Below are positions 24,736 through 33,057 of a stretch of 47,893 bases of DNA, piece after piece. Made by a program: the position numbers and the translations under genes. The notes below the pieces were generated by a model. That model searched no databases. It worked only from the letters and a program-made list of their open reading frames with translations, and had not been told where the DNA came from. Position 1 is the first letter of the stretch. The number at the start of each line of letters is the position of its first letter. The DNA is from CAYWHE01 sp964458125. Lineage in GTDB: Bacteria > Bacteroidota > Bacteroidia > AKYH767-A > OLB10. The stretch covers positions 1-47,893 of the forward strand of contig CAYWHE010000003.1 in NCBI GenBank assembly GCA_964458125.1, written 5' to 3'.

Positions 24736-25254
24736 ATGCAAAAACTAATCATTTCCGGTTTATTCTGTTTTTCCTTAAGCGGCCTGTTCGCACAACATTC
24801 CATTCAAATGAAAACGGGTGAAAAAATGAACGGTGAGGTACAGACCATCAAGGATGGAAACGTTACCTTTCTTTTTAAAGGCAATCCCATGACATTTAAA
24901 ATCGGTGAAATCAGCGCCATTTATTTTGAGGAAAGGAATACCACCCAGGCAGGAGAAATAAAAAGCGCCACCAGTGCGGCCGGAACTAAAGGCGTCAGCT
25001 ATGTCATGAATGGCCGGAAACTCATCAATCAGCCCAAGGTGGATAACCTGACTCAGGAAAAGGGTACGGTGGTTGTTTCGATTAATATCGATAAATACGG
25101 GCATGTAAAAAAAGCTGAACCGGGCGCCGAAGGTACTACTACTACCAATACTTATCTTTTAACCAAAGCCAAACAGGCAGCTGAAAGCGCCCTGTTTGAT
25201 AATTGTCCCAACTGCCCGCTGGACAGCAAAGGTACCATTACCATTATTTTTTAA
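24736..25254 (+). CDS. Secreted protein with a TonB C-terminal-like domain and no membrane anchor
   Basis: The 172-residue protein has a signal peptide (cleavage likely after LFA/Q at about 19-20). A small beta-rich N-terminal part follows (about 22-67, MKTGEKMNGEVQTIKDGNV...IGEISAIYFEE). Residues 88-172 resemble a TonB C-terminal domain: VMNGRKLINQPKV, then EKGTVVVSINIDKYG, KAEPG, TTTTNTYLL, and a terminal GTITIIF. Normal TonB proteins have an inner-membrane anchor and a proline-rich linker. Neither is present here, so it may be a free periplasmic form. Function is not known. Confidence 0.78.
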   Translation: MQKLIISGLFCFSLSGLFAQHSIQMKTGEKMNGEVQTIKDGNVTFLFKGNPMTFKIGEISAIYFEERNTTQAGEIKSATSAAGTKGVSYVMNGRKLINQPKVDNLTQEKGTVVVSINIDKYGHVKKAEPGAEGTTTTNTYLLTKAKQAAESALFDNCPNCPLDSKGTITIIF

Positions 25255-25382
25255 TAAAGGGGTTCCGCTGATGTAACGGGATAAAAGCGGTCAAGCATAG
25301 GAGGATACAGGTCTTCAGGAGTTTCCCTGCCTGAAATACGATTCATTTTAATGGAAATTCAGAAAATAGTACCGTATGCTCC

Positions 25383-26249
25383 TTACAACCTGTCCAGTAC
25401 CAATTGAATCAATTGCCGCATGCTTTCTTCGGCTTTATTGGCATATTGTTGCACCATCCTGTTGGCCACGATCACATTCACCGAACAGCACTGATGTCCA
25501 AGAATTTTTGATAATCCATACATGGCACCGGTTTCCATTTCAAAATTGGTAATCCGGTGACCCTTAAATTGAAAGGAGCTGAGTTTATCTAACATATCGG
25601 GCCTGGACAGTTCACCGCGCAAAACCCGTCCCTGGGGAGCATAAAATCCGGAACAGGAGCAGGTAATCCCTTTAAACATTCCTGCCGAAAGTCTTTCTTT
25701 CAAAACTGGCGAGGAGCCGGCAATATAGGATTCGGGGAAAATTCCCAGGTTTGGATAATGCTCGCGGAAAGCATCCCCGATGGCCTTTTCTTCGTCTGTA
25801 TTGCGAAGGCGGTAGAAATTCAACAGGCCGTCAAGTCCGATTCCAAAGGTGGAAAAAACAAATGAATCGACAGGTATGTCTGCCTGTAAAGCGCCCGAAG
25901 TTCCGATGCGGATGAGATTCAGGGAACGTAGTTTTTCCCTGGGCAACCGCTTCACCAGGTCAATATTGACGAGGGCATCCAGCTCATTATATACGATGTC
26001 AATATTATCAGTTCCGATTCCGGTTGATAAAACGGTTATTCTTTTGCCCTTATACACACCGGTATGGGTGATGAATTCACGTTTTTGTTTTTTAAATTCC
26101 ACATGATCAAAAAAAGAGGAAACGATGGCCACCCGGTCCGGATCCCCTACATTAATAATGTGGTCTGCAATTTCATGCGGATGCAGATTCAGATGGTAAA
26201 CGCTGCCATCCTTGTTCAGGATCAGTTCGGACTCCGGAATCGGTTTCAT
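25383..26249 (-). CDS. Nucleoside phosphorylase, uridine-phosphorylase-like
   Basis: The 288-residue protein is a PNP/UDP-phosphorylase family member. It has VGDPDRVAIV near residue 34, STGIGTDNI near 75, LIRIGTSGALQ near 110 and FEMETGAMYGLSKILGH near 236. These sites bind phosphate and the nucleoside ribose, and the Glu/Met/Glu segment is the ribose-contact motif. It cleaves a nucleoside (probably uridine) with phosphate in the salvage pathway. It is divergent to the universal stress genes, with its own -7 element at 26279-26286. Confidence 0.9.
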   Translation of the reverse strand: MKPIPESELILNKDGSVYHLNLHPHEIADHIINVGDPDRVAIVSSFFDHVEFKKQKREFITHTGVYKGKRITVLSTGIGTDNIDIVYNELDALVNIDLVKRLPREKLRSLNLIRIGTSGALQADIPVDSFVFSTFGIGLDGLLNFYRLRNTDEEKAIGDAFREHYPNLGIFPESYIAGSSPVLKERLSAGMFKGITCSCSGFYAPQGRVLRGELSRPDMLDKLSSFQFKGHRITNFEMETGAMYGLSKILGHQCCSVNVIVANRMVQQYANKAEESMRQLIQLVLDRL

Positions 26250-26278
26250 ATGAAGAGGCGTTTAAGGAATTGAATGAA

Positions 26279-26286
26279 CAAAGGTA
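26279..26286 (-). promoter_or_regulatory. -7 element of the nucleoside phosphorylase gene
   Basis: The minus strand reads TACCTTTG, a perfect match, 30 bases before the ATG at 26249. It is in the 120-base divergent spacer shared with the stress-protein promoter. Confidence 0.5.
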
Positions 26287-26340
26287 AAATAAGGTAATCA
26301 ATAAAAACGTTTGAATCGATTAATACAAAATAAAATCTGC

Positions 26341-26348
26341 TAATTTTG
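26341..26348 (+). promoter_or_regulatory. Candidate -7 element of the universal stress protein operon
   Basis: TAATTTTG is a perfect TAnnTTTG, 22 bases before the ATG at 26370. The nearest upstream TTTG (26310-26313) is 27 bases away, longer than normal, so the -33 part may be non-standard. Confidence 0.45.
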
Positions 26349-26369
26349 CCCTGAATTATTTCCAAGACT

Positions 26370-27251
26370 ATGCCGACCTATAATAATCATATTTTAGTAC
26401 CCATTGATTTTTCAGAGCAATCCATCATTGCCCTGAAACAGTCCTTCAACATTGCCAGGTTCAGTAAATCCGCCATTACCCTGGTCCATATCATGGATGA
26501 GGACACCCTGAATCCGGTATCCGCTTTTTTCGGCGGGAAACAGGACCTCGAAGAACAGTATAAGCAGGATGTTAAAAACCGGTTGAAGAAACTTGCAGAG
26601 GAAACTGAAAAGGAGGCCCATATAAAGGTGGATACCAGAATTGTAAAGGGCAAAATTTATGATGAAATTGTGCAGATTGCCAGGGAAATCAATGCCGTTT
26701 TTATCATTATGGGTACCAATGGTGCGATTGGCTTTAAAAAGAAATTTATCGGATCCAATGCGCTGAGGGTCATCCATGAAGCACCATGCCCGGTTATTAC
26801 CATCAAAGGCAGGGAACATCACCAGGGATGCAAAACCATTGTTTTACCGCTCGATGTTTCAAGGGAGACAAAGGAAAAAGTAAACAAAGCCATTGAACTG
26901 GCCCGGTTCTTTGGTTCATCGATTAAAATCGTGACCGTATCAGATACTCAGGATGAGTTCATTCTGAACCGTTTACAAAGACAAATGAACCAGGTCCAGG
27001 ATTTTATAAAGGATGCCGGCGTGAGCTGTTCCGCTGATTTTATCATCGGGGACAATATTGCACGGGAAGTAATCGAATTCGCCAGAAAATATCAGGCTGA
27101 CCTGATTATGATTATGACCCAGCAGGAGATGATCTGGACAGAATATTTCCTCGGTTCTGCACCACAGGAAATCATCAATAATTCCGAAATACCGGTTTTA
27201 AGTATCCGCCCGGTTGAAAAAAGGGACCTTACCGAGTATGTCGTTCAATAG
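26370..27251 (+). CDS. Tandem universal stress protein (UspA family), first of a pair
   Basis: The 293-residue cytoplasmic protein is two Usp domains in tandem. The N-terminal one (about 1-147) starts ILVPIDFSEQS and has the ATP-binding pattern G-2X-G-9X-GS (G115, G118, G128-S129) followed by PCPVITI. The C-terminal domain (about 155-285) lacks that pattern (MTQQEMIWTEYFLGS) but keeps the IPVLSIRP end. ATP-binding Usp proteins often act in starvation and redox stress. The second copy starts 15 bases after this stop, so the two form an operon. Confidence 0.93.
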   Translation: MPTYNNHILVPIDFSEQSIIALKQSFNIARFSKSAITLVHIMDEDTLNPVSAFFGGKQDLEEQYKQDVKNRLKKLAEETEKEAHIKVDTRIVKGKIYDEIVQIAREINAVFIIMGTNGAIGFKKKFIGSNALRVIHEAPCPVITIKGREHHQGCKTIVLPLDVSRETKEKVNKAIELARFFGSSIKIVTVSDTQDEFILNRLQRQMNQVQDFIKDAGVSCSADFIIGDNIAREVIEFARKYQADLIMIMTQQEMIWTEYFLGSAPQEIINNSEIPVLSIRPVEKRDLTEYVVQ

Positions 27252-27266
27252 TTAAAAACAATCCTA

Positions 27267-28151
27267 ATGAGCCAGAAGAATTTTGAAATCAAAAAAATAC
27301 TAATTCCTTATGACTTCTCGGAAACAGCTGCGCTGAGTCTGGAACATGCCGTATTTATGGCCAAACTGCTGAAGGCTGAAATCCTCCTGCTCCATATCGT
27401 GGAAACGGTTACGTTTACTTCGGCCATCAGTCATGCCCTGTCTGGTTTTGAAAAGAAAATTGAAAATACAAGCAATCAAAAACTGGAAGAAATCGCGCAG
27501 GAAATACATAATCATTCCGGTATCCATGTTACAGTACTTACCGAAGTGGGCAGGATTTATAAAAAGATTGTAACCATTGCACGGGAAAAAAAGGCAGATA
27601 TCATCATCATGGGCACCCATGGGGTTAGCGGTTATCAAAAATTCAGCGTTGGCAGCAATACCTCCCGGGTGGTGGAATCAGCGCCTTGCCCGGTCATTTC
27701 TGTTCAGACCCATGCCAAGAATATCGGGTTTAAAAAAATCATCCTGCCGATTGACGACACCCCAACTTCCAGGCAAAAAGTTAATGATGCAGCCGTTATG
27801 GCCCAGCTATACAATGCTCATGTTTATATCGTCGGACTGATCAACTTTAACAGCGAAGATCTGAAGCGAAAATTCAGAATCAAGGTGGAACAGGTTGAGG
27901 AATTCATGGCTAAACAGGACATCAGTTATGAGTCTCGCTTTATACAAGGGGATAATCTGGCCAAAATGACCATGGCCGTTGCTGAAGAAATTGATGCCGA
28001 CCTGGTCATCATCATGACAGAACAGGAACCCAGCATCACCGGATTTTTTATGGGAACATATGCTTCCCAGGTCGTCAATCACTCCAAAATACCGGTCATG
28101 AGCGTTCGTCCGGCAGAAATTGATCCGGATAAAATCACCGTCACGTTTTAA
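27267..28151 (+). CDS. Tandem universal stress protein (UspA family), second of a pair
   Basis: The 294-residue paralogue of the upstream gene has the same two-domain layout. The N-terminal Usp domain (ILIPYDFSETA) has an intact G-2X-G-9X-GS motif (G116, G119, G129-S130) and ends PCPVISV. The C-terminal domain lacks the motif (MTEQEPSITGFFMGTYAS) and ends IPVMSVRP. The shared pattern of one binding-competent and one degenerate domain suggests a local duplication. It is likely co-transcribed with its neighbour. Confidence 0.93.
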   Translation: MSQKNFEIKKILIPYDFSETAALSLEHAVFMAKLLKAEILLLHIVETVTFTSAISHALSGFEKKIENTSNQKLEEIAQEIHNHSGIHVTVLTEVGRIYKKIVTIAREKKADIIIMGTHGVSGYQKFSVGSNTSRVVESAPCPVISVQTHAKNIGFKKIILPIDDTPTSRQKVNDAAVMAQLYNAHVYIVGLINFNSEDLKRKFRIKVEQVEEFMAKQDISYESRFIQGDNLAKMTMAVAEEIDADLVIIMTEQEPSITGFFMGTYASQVVNHSKIPVMSVRPAEIDPDKITVTF

Positions 28152-28230
28152 GATAACCTTATCCTGGCTGGAATAGTCAGGTAAATTCAAAAATATCCTG
28201 AATCAATTTTTTAAGTAAAAAGTCGGTTTG

Positions 28231-29094
28231 TCAGCTGACCGGAATTTCGGCGCTGAATTTTCTTTCTTTCAGATTAAAGCAGTTGCCCTTGGTCAGCACA
28301 TGCACAATCAGGTTTTCAATAGAAATCGGGGAACCTTCTTTCAGATCGGCAATATTGCTGTGCCTGATGTTGTAGCCGTCAAAAATAATCACCAGGCCTG
28401 AGCCAATGACCTCCAGGTTATTGGCCCCGGTCACCAGAACTCCTGTATCTTCTCCAAGGCCAAGGCCTATGCAACTTGGATTACTGGCGACCGATTGTGC
28501 CAGGCGGCCAAAACGACCCCGTTTATCAAAATGGGAATCAATAATGACGTCTTTTATGAAGGCCAGTCCTGTTGTAATTTTGACCTCCCCTTTTATCAGG
28601 GCTCCAGAACTGCTGCCCTGGTAAATCATGGTATTGCTCATGGCCATGGCCCCCGCACTGGTACCGGCAATGAGCAGTTTTTCGTTCCAATAACGATCCG
28701 CAAGTACCCGGAGTATTTCCGTCCCGCCAAAAAAGGTGCTCAGTCTCAATTGGTTACCACCGGTAAACATAACAGCATCGCAGGATTTAATCCGGTCCAG
28801 ATACTCTTTTTTTACCGCATCTTCCCGGTTCTTTATATCGATGGTCCGGACGTTATTACATCCCAGTTTACCGAAGGCCATGAGGTAATTCCCTCCAACC
28901 TCCTTTGGTATGGAAGAAGCGCTTGTAATGACCTCTATAGAGGCATCCTTCCCCCCCGCTTCATGCACAATCCGGCTCAGGATCTGTAATTCAAAAAAAT
29001 TCAGGTTATTCTTCTGTTCAAAATTGGGTTCGGCTTCAGTTCCTTTATCTTCATTTCCGCCAATAGCAATTAATTTTCCGTTTGGTACATTCAT
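28231..29094 (-). CDS. Cyanophycinase (peptidase family S51)
   Basis: With the ATG at 29094 the product has 287 residues. A TTG nine bases further upstream is less likely. It starts NVPNGKLIAIGGNEDKG and has VMFTGGNQLRLSTFFGG, the nucleophile S146 in IAGTSAGAMAMS and GLGLGEDTGVLV, as in cyanophycinase CphB. CphB cuts cyanophycin (a poly-Asp/Arg storage polymer) to beta-Asp-Arg. No cyanophycin synthetase or isoaspartyl peptidase is in the window, so the substrate may be made elsewhere or differ. A -7 element lies at 29154-29161. Confidence 0.9.
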   Translation of the reverse strand: MNVPNGKLIAIGGNEDKGTEAEPNFEQKNNLNFFELQILSRIVHEAGGKDASIEVITSASSIPKEVGGNYLMAFGKLGCNNVRTIDIKNREDAVKKEYLDRIKSCDAVMFTGGNQLRLSTFFGGTEILRVLADRYWNEKLLIAGTSAGAMAMSNTMIYQGSSSGALIKGEVKITTGLAFIKDVIIDSHFDKRGRFGRLAQSVASNPSCIGLGLGEDTGVLVTGANNLEVIGSGLVIIFDGYNIRHSNIADLKEGSPISIENLIVHVLTKGNCFNLKERKFSAEIPVS

Positions 29095-29153
29095 AGCTGA
29101 CAAGGCTTCCGGACGTAGTGTTAAACCCGGACGCCTGATTTATTTAACCGGTG

Positions 29154-29161
29154 CAAATATA
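29154..29161 (-). promoter_or_regulatory. Candidate -7 element of the cyanophycinase gene
   Basis: The minus strand reads TATATTTG, a perfect TAnnTTTG, 60 bases before the ATG at 29094. No TTG is at the usual -33 distance. Confidence 0.4.
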
Positions 29162-29240
29162 GGCATGTTGGGTATACCAGAACGATGAGGCATTCCAGGG
29201 TTTTAAACGAATGACTGTTTAAAACCAGGCTTCAGACGGA

Positions 29241-29804
29241 TTAATTAAGTGATGGGTCTTCAGGAAAATTGGCCAGAATGGCATATTCATGACCCATGCT
29301 GCGTAAAACCTGGCTCCATAATCCTTTGGGATTGTCAAAAAAGGTGAATTGCTGATTGGCATTGGAAATAAGCCAGGATTTTTCCTTCAGTTCATGATCG
29401 AGCTGTTTGGGTTCCCAACCTGAATACCCGGCATAAAAGCGGATCTGGTCCGGGGTAACCTGCTTGGTATCAATCAAAAACTTAAGCGTTTCATAACTCC
29501 CACCCCAGAAAACGCCCTTTACAATTTCCTTGGCTCCTTCCAGTTTGTTTCCAAGGGTATGTATGTAAAAAAGGGTATCTGTTTCAACAGGTCCCCCGAA
29601 ATAAAGCGGGGTATCAAACTCCGGAAAATCTTCTACCGCATCATTCAGCTTTACATCCGTAGGTTTATTCAGAATAAAACCCAGGGTACCGCCGGGGTCA
29701 TGTTCGCTTACCAGTACCACTGCACGTTTAAAGTACGAATCCAGCAGGAAAGGTTCTGAAATTAACAGGGTACCGGTAGTGGCATGCAAAATTTTCCTTT
29801 TCAT
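29241..29804 (-). CDS. YqgE/AlgH family protein
   Basis: The 187-residue protein is a single YqgE/AlgH domain: GTLLISEPFLLDSYFKRAVVLVSEHDPGGTLGFILNKPT near the N-terminus, LYFGGPVETDTLFYIHTLG in the middle and FYAGYSGWEPKQLDHELKEKSWL later, all family hallmarks. The function of the family is not settled. The start ATG at 29804 is good. It is separated from cyanophycinase by about 145 bases and is probably transcribed on its own. Confidence 0.93.
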   Translation of the reverse strand: MKRKILHATTGTLLISEPFLLDSYFKRAVVLVSEHDPGGTLGFILNKPTDVKLNDAVEDFPEFDTPLYFGGPVETDTLFYIHTLGNKLEGAKEIVKGVFWGGSYETLKFLIDTKQVTPDQIRFYAGYSGWEPKQLDHELKEKSWLISNANQQFTFFDNPKGLWSQVLRSMGHEYAILANFPEDPSLN

Positions 29805-30028
29805 AGGACGAATGTATTGGAGAATGATAATTTCAACGTCAGACCCGGAAAAAGTTTCAGCCTTAAAAGGTTATTTGCTTACAACTTCCGGACTTAAACA
29901 GGTTGTTTTCAAGGGTGTGTTTCTAAAATTGTGCCAGTAAAATTAATTTATTCATTTTTAAAACCGTTCCCCCTTCAAATTCGTTATTAAGATTAATTTT
30001 ATTCTCCATTTTATTTAAAATCTTAACG

Positions 30029-30036
30029 TATTTTTG
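30029..30036 (+). promoter_or_regulatory. Candidate -7 element of pdxH
   Basis: TATTTTTG followed by CACCC matches TAnnTTTG in full and lies 50 bases before the ATG at 30086. The 280-base gap before it (29805-30085) is AT-rich and shows no gene. Confidence 0.45.
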
Positions 30037-30085
30037 CACCCGAAACGGCTATTTGTCAGGGTTGTTTTCAATAATTTTTTGAATT

Positions 30086-30739
30086 ATGAACGAGGTAAAT
30101 GAATTTATTCAGCGTAAAAGAATTGAATACACCAAGCATGTGTTGACAGAGGAGGTTGTAGGCAATAGTCCTTTCGTGTTTTTCCAGCAATGGATGAATG
30201 AAGCTATTGAAAGCGAAATTCCGGAACCAAATGCCATGAACCTGGCCACTGTTTCAGCCGAATGCAAACCTTCCTGCCGGGTGGTTTATTTGCGGGGATT
30301 CAGTCCCGCCGGACTCATTTTCTATACCAATTACGGCAGCCGTAAAGGTATAGAACTCAGAGAAAAACGGTATGCAGCCGTCAATTTTTTCTGGCAGCAA
30401 CTCGAACGGCAGATCCGGGTGGAGGGAAAGGTGTATAAAATTTCCGACAAGGAATCGGATGATTATTTCAACACCCGACCACGGGAAAGCCAGATTGGGG
30501 CCTGGGCCTCTCACCAGAGCAATATCATCAGCGGCCGGCATGAAATTGAACGCTCATTCCTGGAGGTCAACAAACGTTATGAAAACAAACCTGTGCCCCG
30601 TCCTCCTTTTTGGGGAGGACTCTGCCTGAAGCCTGATTATTTTGAATTCTGGCAGGGACGTGAAAGCCGGCTCCATGACCGGATCATGTTTGAATCCGAT
30701 AACAACAATAACTGGAGCGTTTACAGGCTTTCGCCATGA
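30086..30739 (+). CDS. pdxH: Pyridoxamine 5'-phosphate oxidase
   Basis: PdxH oxidises pyridoxamine or pyridoxine 5'-phosphate to PLP, using FMN and O2, in the cytoplasm. The 217-residue length is normal. It has AMNLATVSAECKPSCRVVYLRGF (FMN side), FYTNYGSRKGIEL, NFFWQQLERQIRVEG, the SQIGAWASHQS loop and the C-terminal WQGRESRLHDR with ERIMF-like FMN and PLP contacts. It is the first of four plus-strand genes but has a 73-base gap before the phosphoesterase. Confidence 0.95.
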   Translation: MNEVNEFIQRKRIEYTKHVLTEEVVGNSPFVFFQQWMNEAIESEIPEPNAMNLATVSAECKPSCRVVYLRGFSPAGLIFYTNYGSRKGIELREKRYAAVNFFWQQLERQIRVEGKVYKISDKESDDYFNTRPRESQIGAWASHQSNIISGRHEIERSFLEVNKRYENKPVPRPPFWGGLCLKPDYFEFWQGRESRLHDRIMFESDNNNNWSVYRLSP

Positions 30740-30812
30740 TGCCAATGGCAGATTCTCTTTTTGTTAGGTAATCCGGTAATTTCTTACAAGATTTGTATTG
30801 TAATTGCGGACG

Positions 30813-32069
30813 ATGAGAATCCTGATATTATGCGTAGTACTTTTCCTGATTGATTTTTATGTTTTTCAGGCATTCAGGACAGTTAGCCGCGATTTAGGTC
30901 CGAACGCACAAAAAGGCATCACTTTAATTTTCTGGTCACTGACCGTTTTTTGCCTTGGTACGGTTCTGGCCGCCGAATTTTTAAACTGGCATTCCTGGCC
31001 AAAAGCTTTCCGGACCTACCTGTTCGCATTTATCTTTATTGTTTATTTTTCCAAGCTGTTTATCCTGATTTTCCTCCTGGCCGATGATGTGCTTCGGTTT
31101 TTTCAATGGATGTATAAAAAACTCTTCGGCAACCGGGAGAATACCGAAATTGTGTATCCTGCCAGCAATGCCATCAGCCGTTCAGATTTCCTTATGAAGG
31201 CTGGTCTGATGCTGGGCGCTGTACCATTTCTGTCCCTGCTGTACGGCATGATGAAGGGCGCTTTCAGCTTCCGCGTCCGAAAAGTAAACCTGTCTTTAAA
31301 AGAGCTGCCTGGTTCTTTCAAAGGATTGAAAATCCTTCACATATCCGATATCCATTCGGGCAGCTTTAACAGTGCCGAGCCTCTGGAAAGGGCCGTGGAA
31401 CTTATCCTGGCACAGGAGGCAGATGTCATTTTTTTTACCGGTGACCTGGTCAACGACCGTTCCACAGAAGCCGAACCCTTCCTGGAAATTTTCAAAAAAA
31501 TACAAGCACCCCTGGGCGTATATTCCACCCTTGGAAACCATGATTACGGTGATTATGTGCAATGGCCAAGCCGGGAGGAAAAGGCCGCCAATTTAGAGCA
31601 CCTGAAACAGATCCACCACCAGATCGGCTGGAAACTTCTCCTGGATGAGCATGACTACCTGGAGAAAGAAGGGGAAAAAATCGGCATCATCGGCATTCAG
31701 AACTGGAGTGCCCACCTCCGCTTTCCAAAATACGGCAGTATGGAAAGAGCGGTGTCCGGATTTGAACCTGCGTCCGTCAATCTCCTGCTATCGCACGATC
31801 CCTCCCACTGGCGTGCCGAGGTGCTGGAACGATATCCCGAGGTGGATCTCATGTTTGCTGGTCACACACACGGTTTCCAGTTTGGCATTGAAATTCCCGG
31901 CATCAAATGGAGCCCGGTTCAGTATGTTTATAAGGAATGGGCGGGTCTTTATTCGGAAAACAACAAACATTTGTATGTAAACCGCGGACTTGGTTTCCTC
32001 GGTTATCCCGGGCGCGTTGGCATTATGCCGGAAATAACCGTAATCACCCTGAATAATGGGACAGGATAA
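30813..32069 (+). CDS. Membrane-anchored metallophosphoesterase
   Basis: The ATG at 30813 is chosen over an in-frame TTG at 30804. The 418-residue protein has four hydrophobic segments in the first 150 residues (about 1-20, 35-56, 68-90, 130-148), then a calcineurin-like phosphoesterase domain. Metal ligands are visible: D179 and H181 in HISDIHSG, D211 in TGDLVND, N242-H243 in GNHDYG, H328 in LLSHDP, and H351/H353 in GHTHGFQ. It resembles YkuE-type enzymes, which act on lipid-linked or periplasmic phosphoesters. The substrate is not shown. Confidence 0.92.
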   Translation: MRILILCVVLFLIDFYVFQAFRTVSRDLGPNAQKGITLIFWSLTVFCLGTVLAAEFLNWHSWPKAFRTYLFAFIFIVYFSKLFILIFLLADDVLRFFQWMYKKLFGNRENTEIVYPASNAISRSDFLMKAGLMLGAVPFLSLLYGMMKGAFSFRVRKVNLSLKELPGSFKGLKILHISDIHSGSFNSAEPLERAVELILAQEADVIFFTGDLVNDRSTEAEPFLEIFKKIQAPLGVYSTLGNHDYGDYVQWPSREEKAANLEHLKQIHHQIGWKLLLDEHDYLEKEGEKIGIIGIQNWSAHLRFPKYGSMERAVSGFEPASVNLLLSHDPSHWRAEVLERYPEVDLMFAGHTHGFQFGIEIPGIKWSPVQYVYKEWAGLYSENNKHLYVNRGLGFLGYPGRVGIMPEITVITLNNGTG

Positions 32070-32092
32070 TTGATTGAATCAGCATTCCTGAG

Positions 32093-32959
32093 ATGCAACC
32101 TGATATACCCATTCAAAAGCCCCGAAGAGTTGACAATTCTCTTTCCGGCCAATTCAATATTGAGCGCTGGGGAAAAATTTCCGAAGCTTACGATTTTTCA
32201 AAACCTCACCGTCATTCGTATTTTGAAGTGTTGCTGTTTTTCAGAGGAACCGGATTTCATGAAATTGATTTTATGCGTTATCCGGTCCAAAGCCAGTCCC
32301 TTCATTTTGTTGCCGCGCATTCGGTACACCTGCTCAAACGAAGCCAGGATTCAGACGGGGCTACGATTCTTTTTTCCGAGGAATTTTTTTCCGGGGATCA
32401 GTCCCTGTCCAGGTTTTTAAAATCAATTTCCATTTTCAGCGGAAACCATGGCCATGTTTTGAAACCATCCCAGGCAGCATTTAAAGCATTTAAAAATATT
32501 TTTCTGGATATGGAACAGACCCTTCAAAACCAGGAAAAGGAATCGGGGATGGAATTGAAATCCTTGTTAACGCTGCTTCTTGCCAGGGCTGAAAACCTGT
32601 TTAACCGGTTAAACCCGGAAATAAGAACAAATAAGGTTCAACATCCGGTAGTAGAGAAATACCTGGGGCTGGTCGAGGAAAATTTTCTGAACCATCTCAG
32701 TGTCCGGGAATATGCTTCCGCACTTCACCTGACAGCGAAACACCTGAACGAGTTATGCAAGCAATACCTTTCCCTGCATGCGCAGAAAGTCATCCACAAC
32801 CGACTTTTGCTGGAAATTAAAAGAATGCTTGTTCACAGTGATTTGCCCGTAAAGGAAATCTGTTACCAGACGGGGTTTTCGGATCCGGCACATTTTAATC
32901 ACTTTTTCCGTTTTTATATGAAATTAACCCCGCTTCAGTACCGCAAGGGTTTCAGGTAA
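32093..32959 (+). CDS. AraC-family transcriptional regulator
   Basis: The 288-residue protein has a cupin-like N-terminal sensor domain (residues 20-110, with HRHSYFEVLLFFRGTG) and a C-terminal AraC helix-turn-helix pair (about 185-288: LSVREYASALHLTAKHLNELCKQY, then VKEICYQTGFSDPAHFNHFFRFYMKLTPLQYR). It probably senses a small molecule and controls nearby or distant genes. It begins 23 bases after the phosphoesterase stop. The target genes are not known. Confidence 0.93.
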   Translation: MQPDIPIQKPRRVDNSLSGQFNIERWGKISEAYDFSKPHRHSYFEVLLFFRGTGFHEIDFMRYPVQSQSLHFVAAHSVHLLKRSQDSDGATILFSEEFFSGDQSLSRFLKSISIFSGNHGHVLKPSQAAFKAFKNIFLDMEQTLQNQEKESGMELKSLLTLLLARAENLFNRLNPEIRTNKVQHPVVEKYLGLVEENFLNHLSVREYASALHLTAKHLNELCKQYLSLHAQKVIHNRLLLEIKRMLVHSDLPVKEICYQTGFSDPAHFNHFFRFYMKLTPLQYRKGFR

Positions 32960-33012
32960 TTATTATACAACTGATTCTGATATAATTGCCATTCCATACC
33001 TGGTCAAACCTA

Positions 33013-33020
33013 TATCTTTG
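33013..33020 (+). promoter_or_regulatory. -7 element of the CX4CH secreted protein gene
   Basis: TATCTTTG is a perfect TAnnTTTG, 37 bases before the ATG at 33058. An ATTG 24 bases further up may be a weak -33 element. Confidence 0.45.
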
Positions 33021-33057
33021 TACTTCAATAATCTGCATCCTTGTTTAGAAGACCAAC

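Noticed and set aside
29809..29816. TACATTCG as a -7 element of the YqgE gene
   Set aside because: It has a mismatch in the key TTTG part and lies only five bases from the ATG with no -33 partner.
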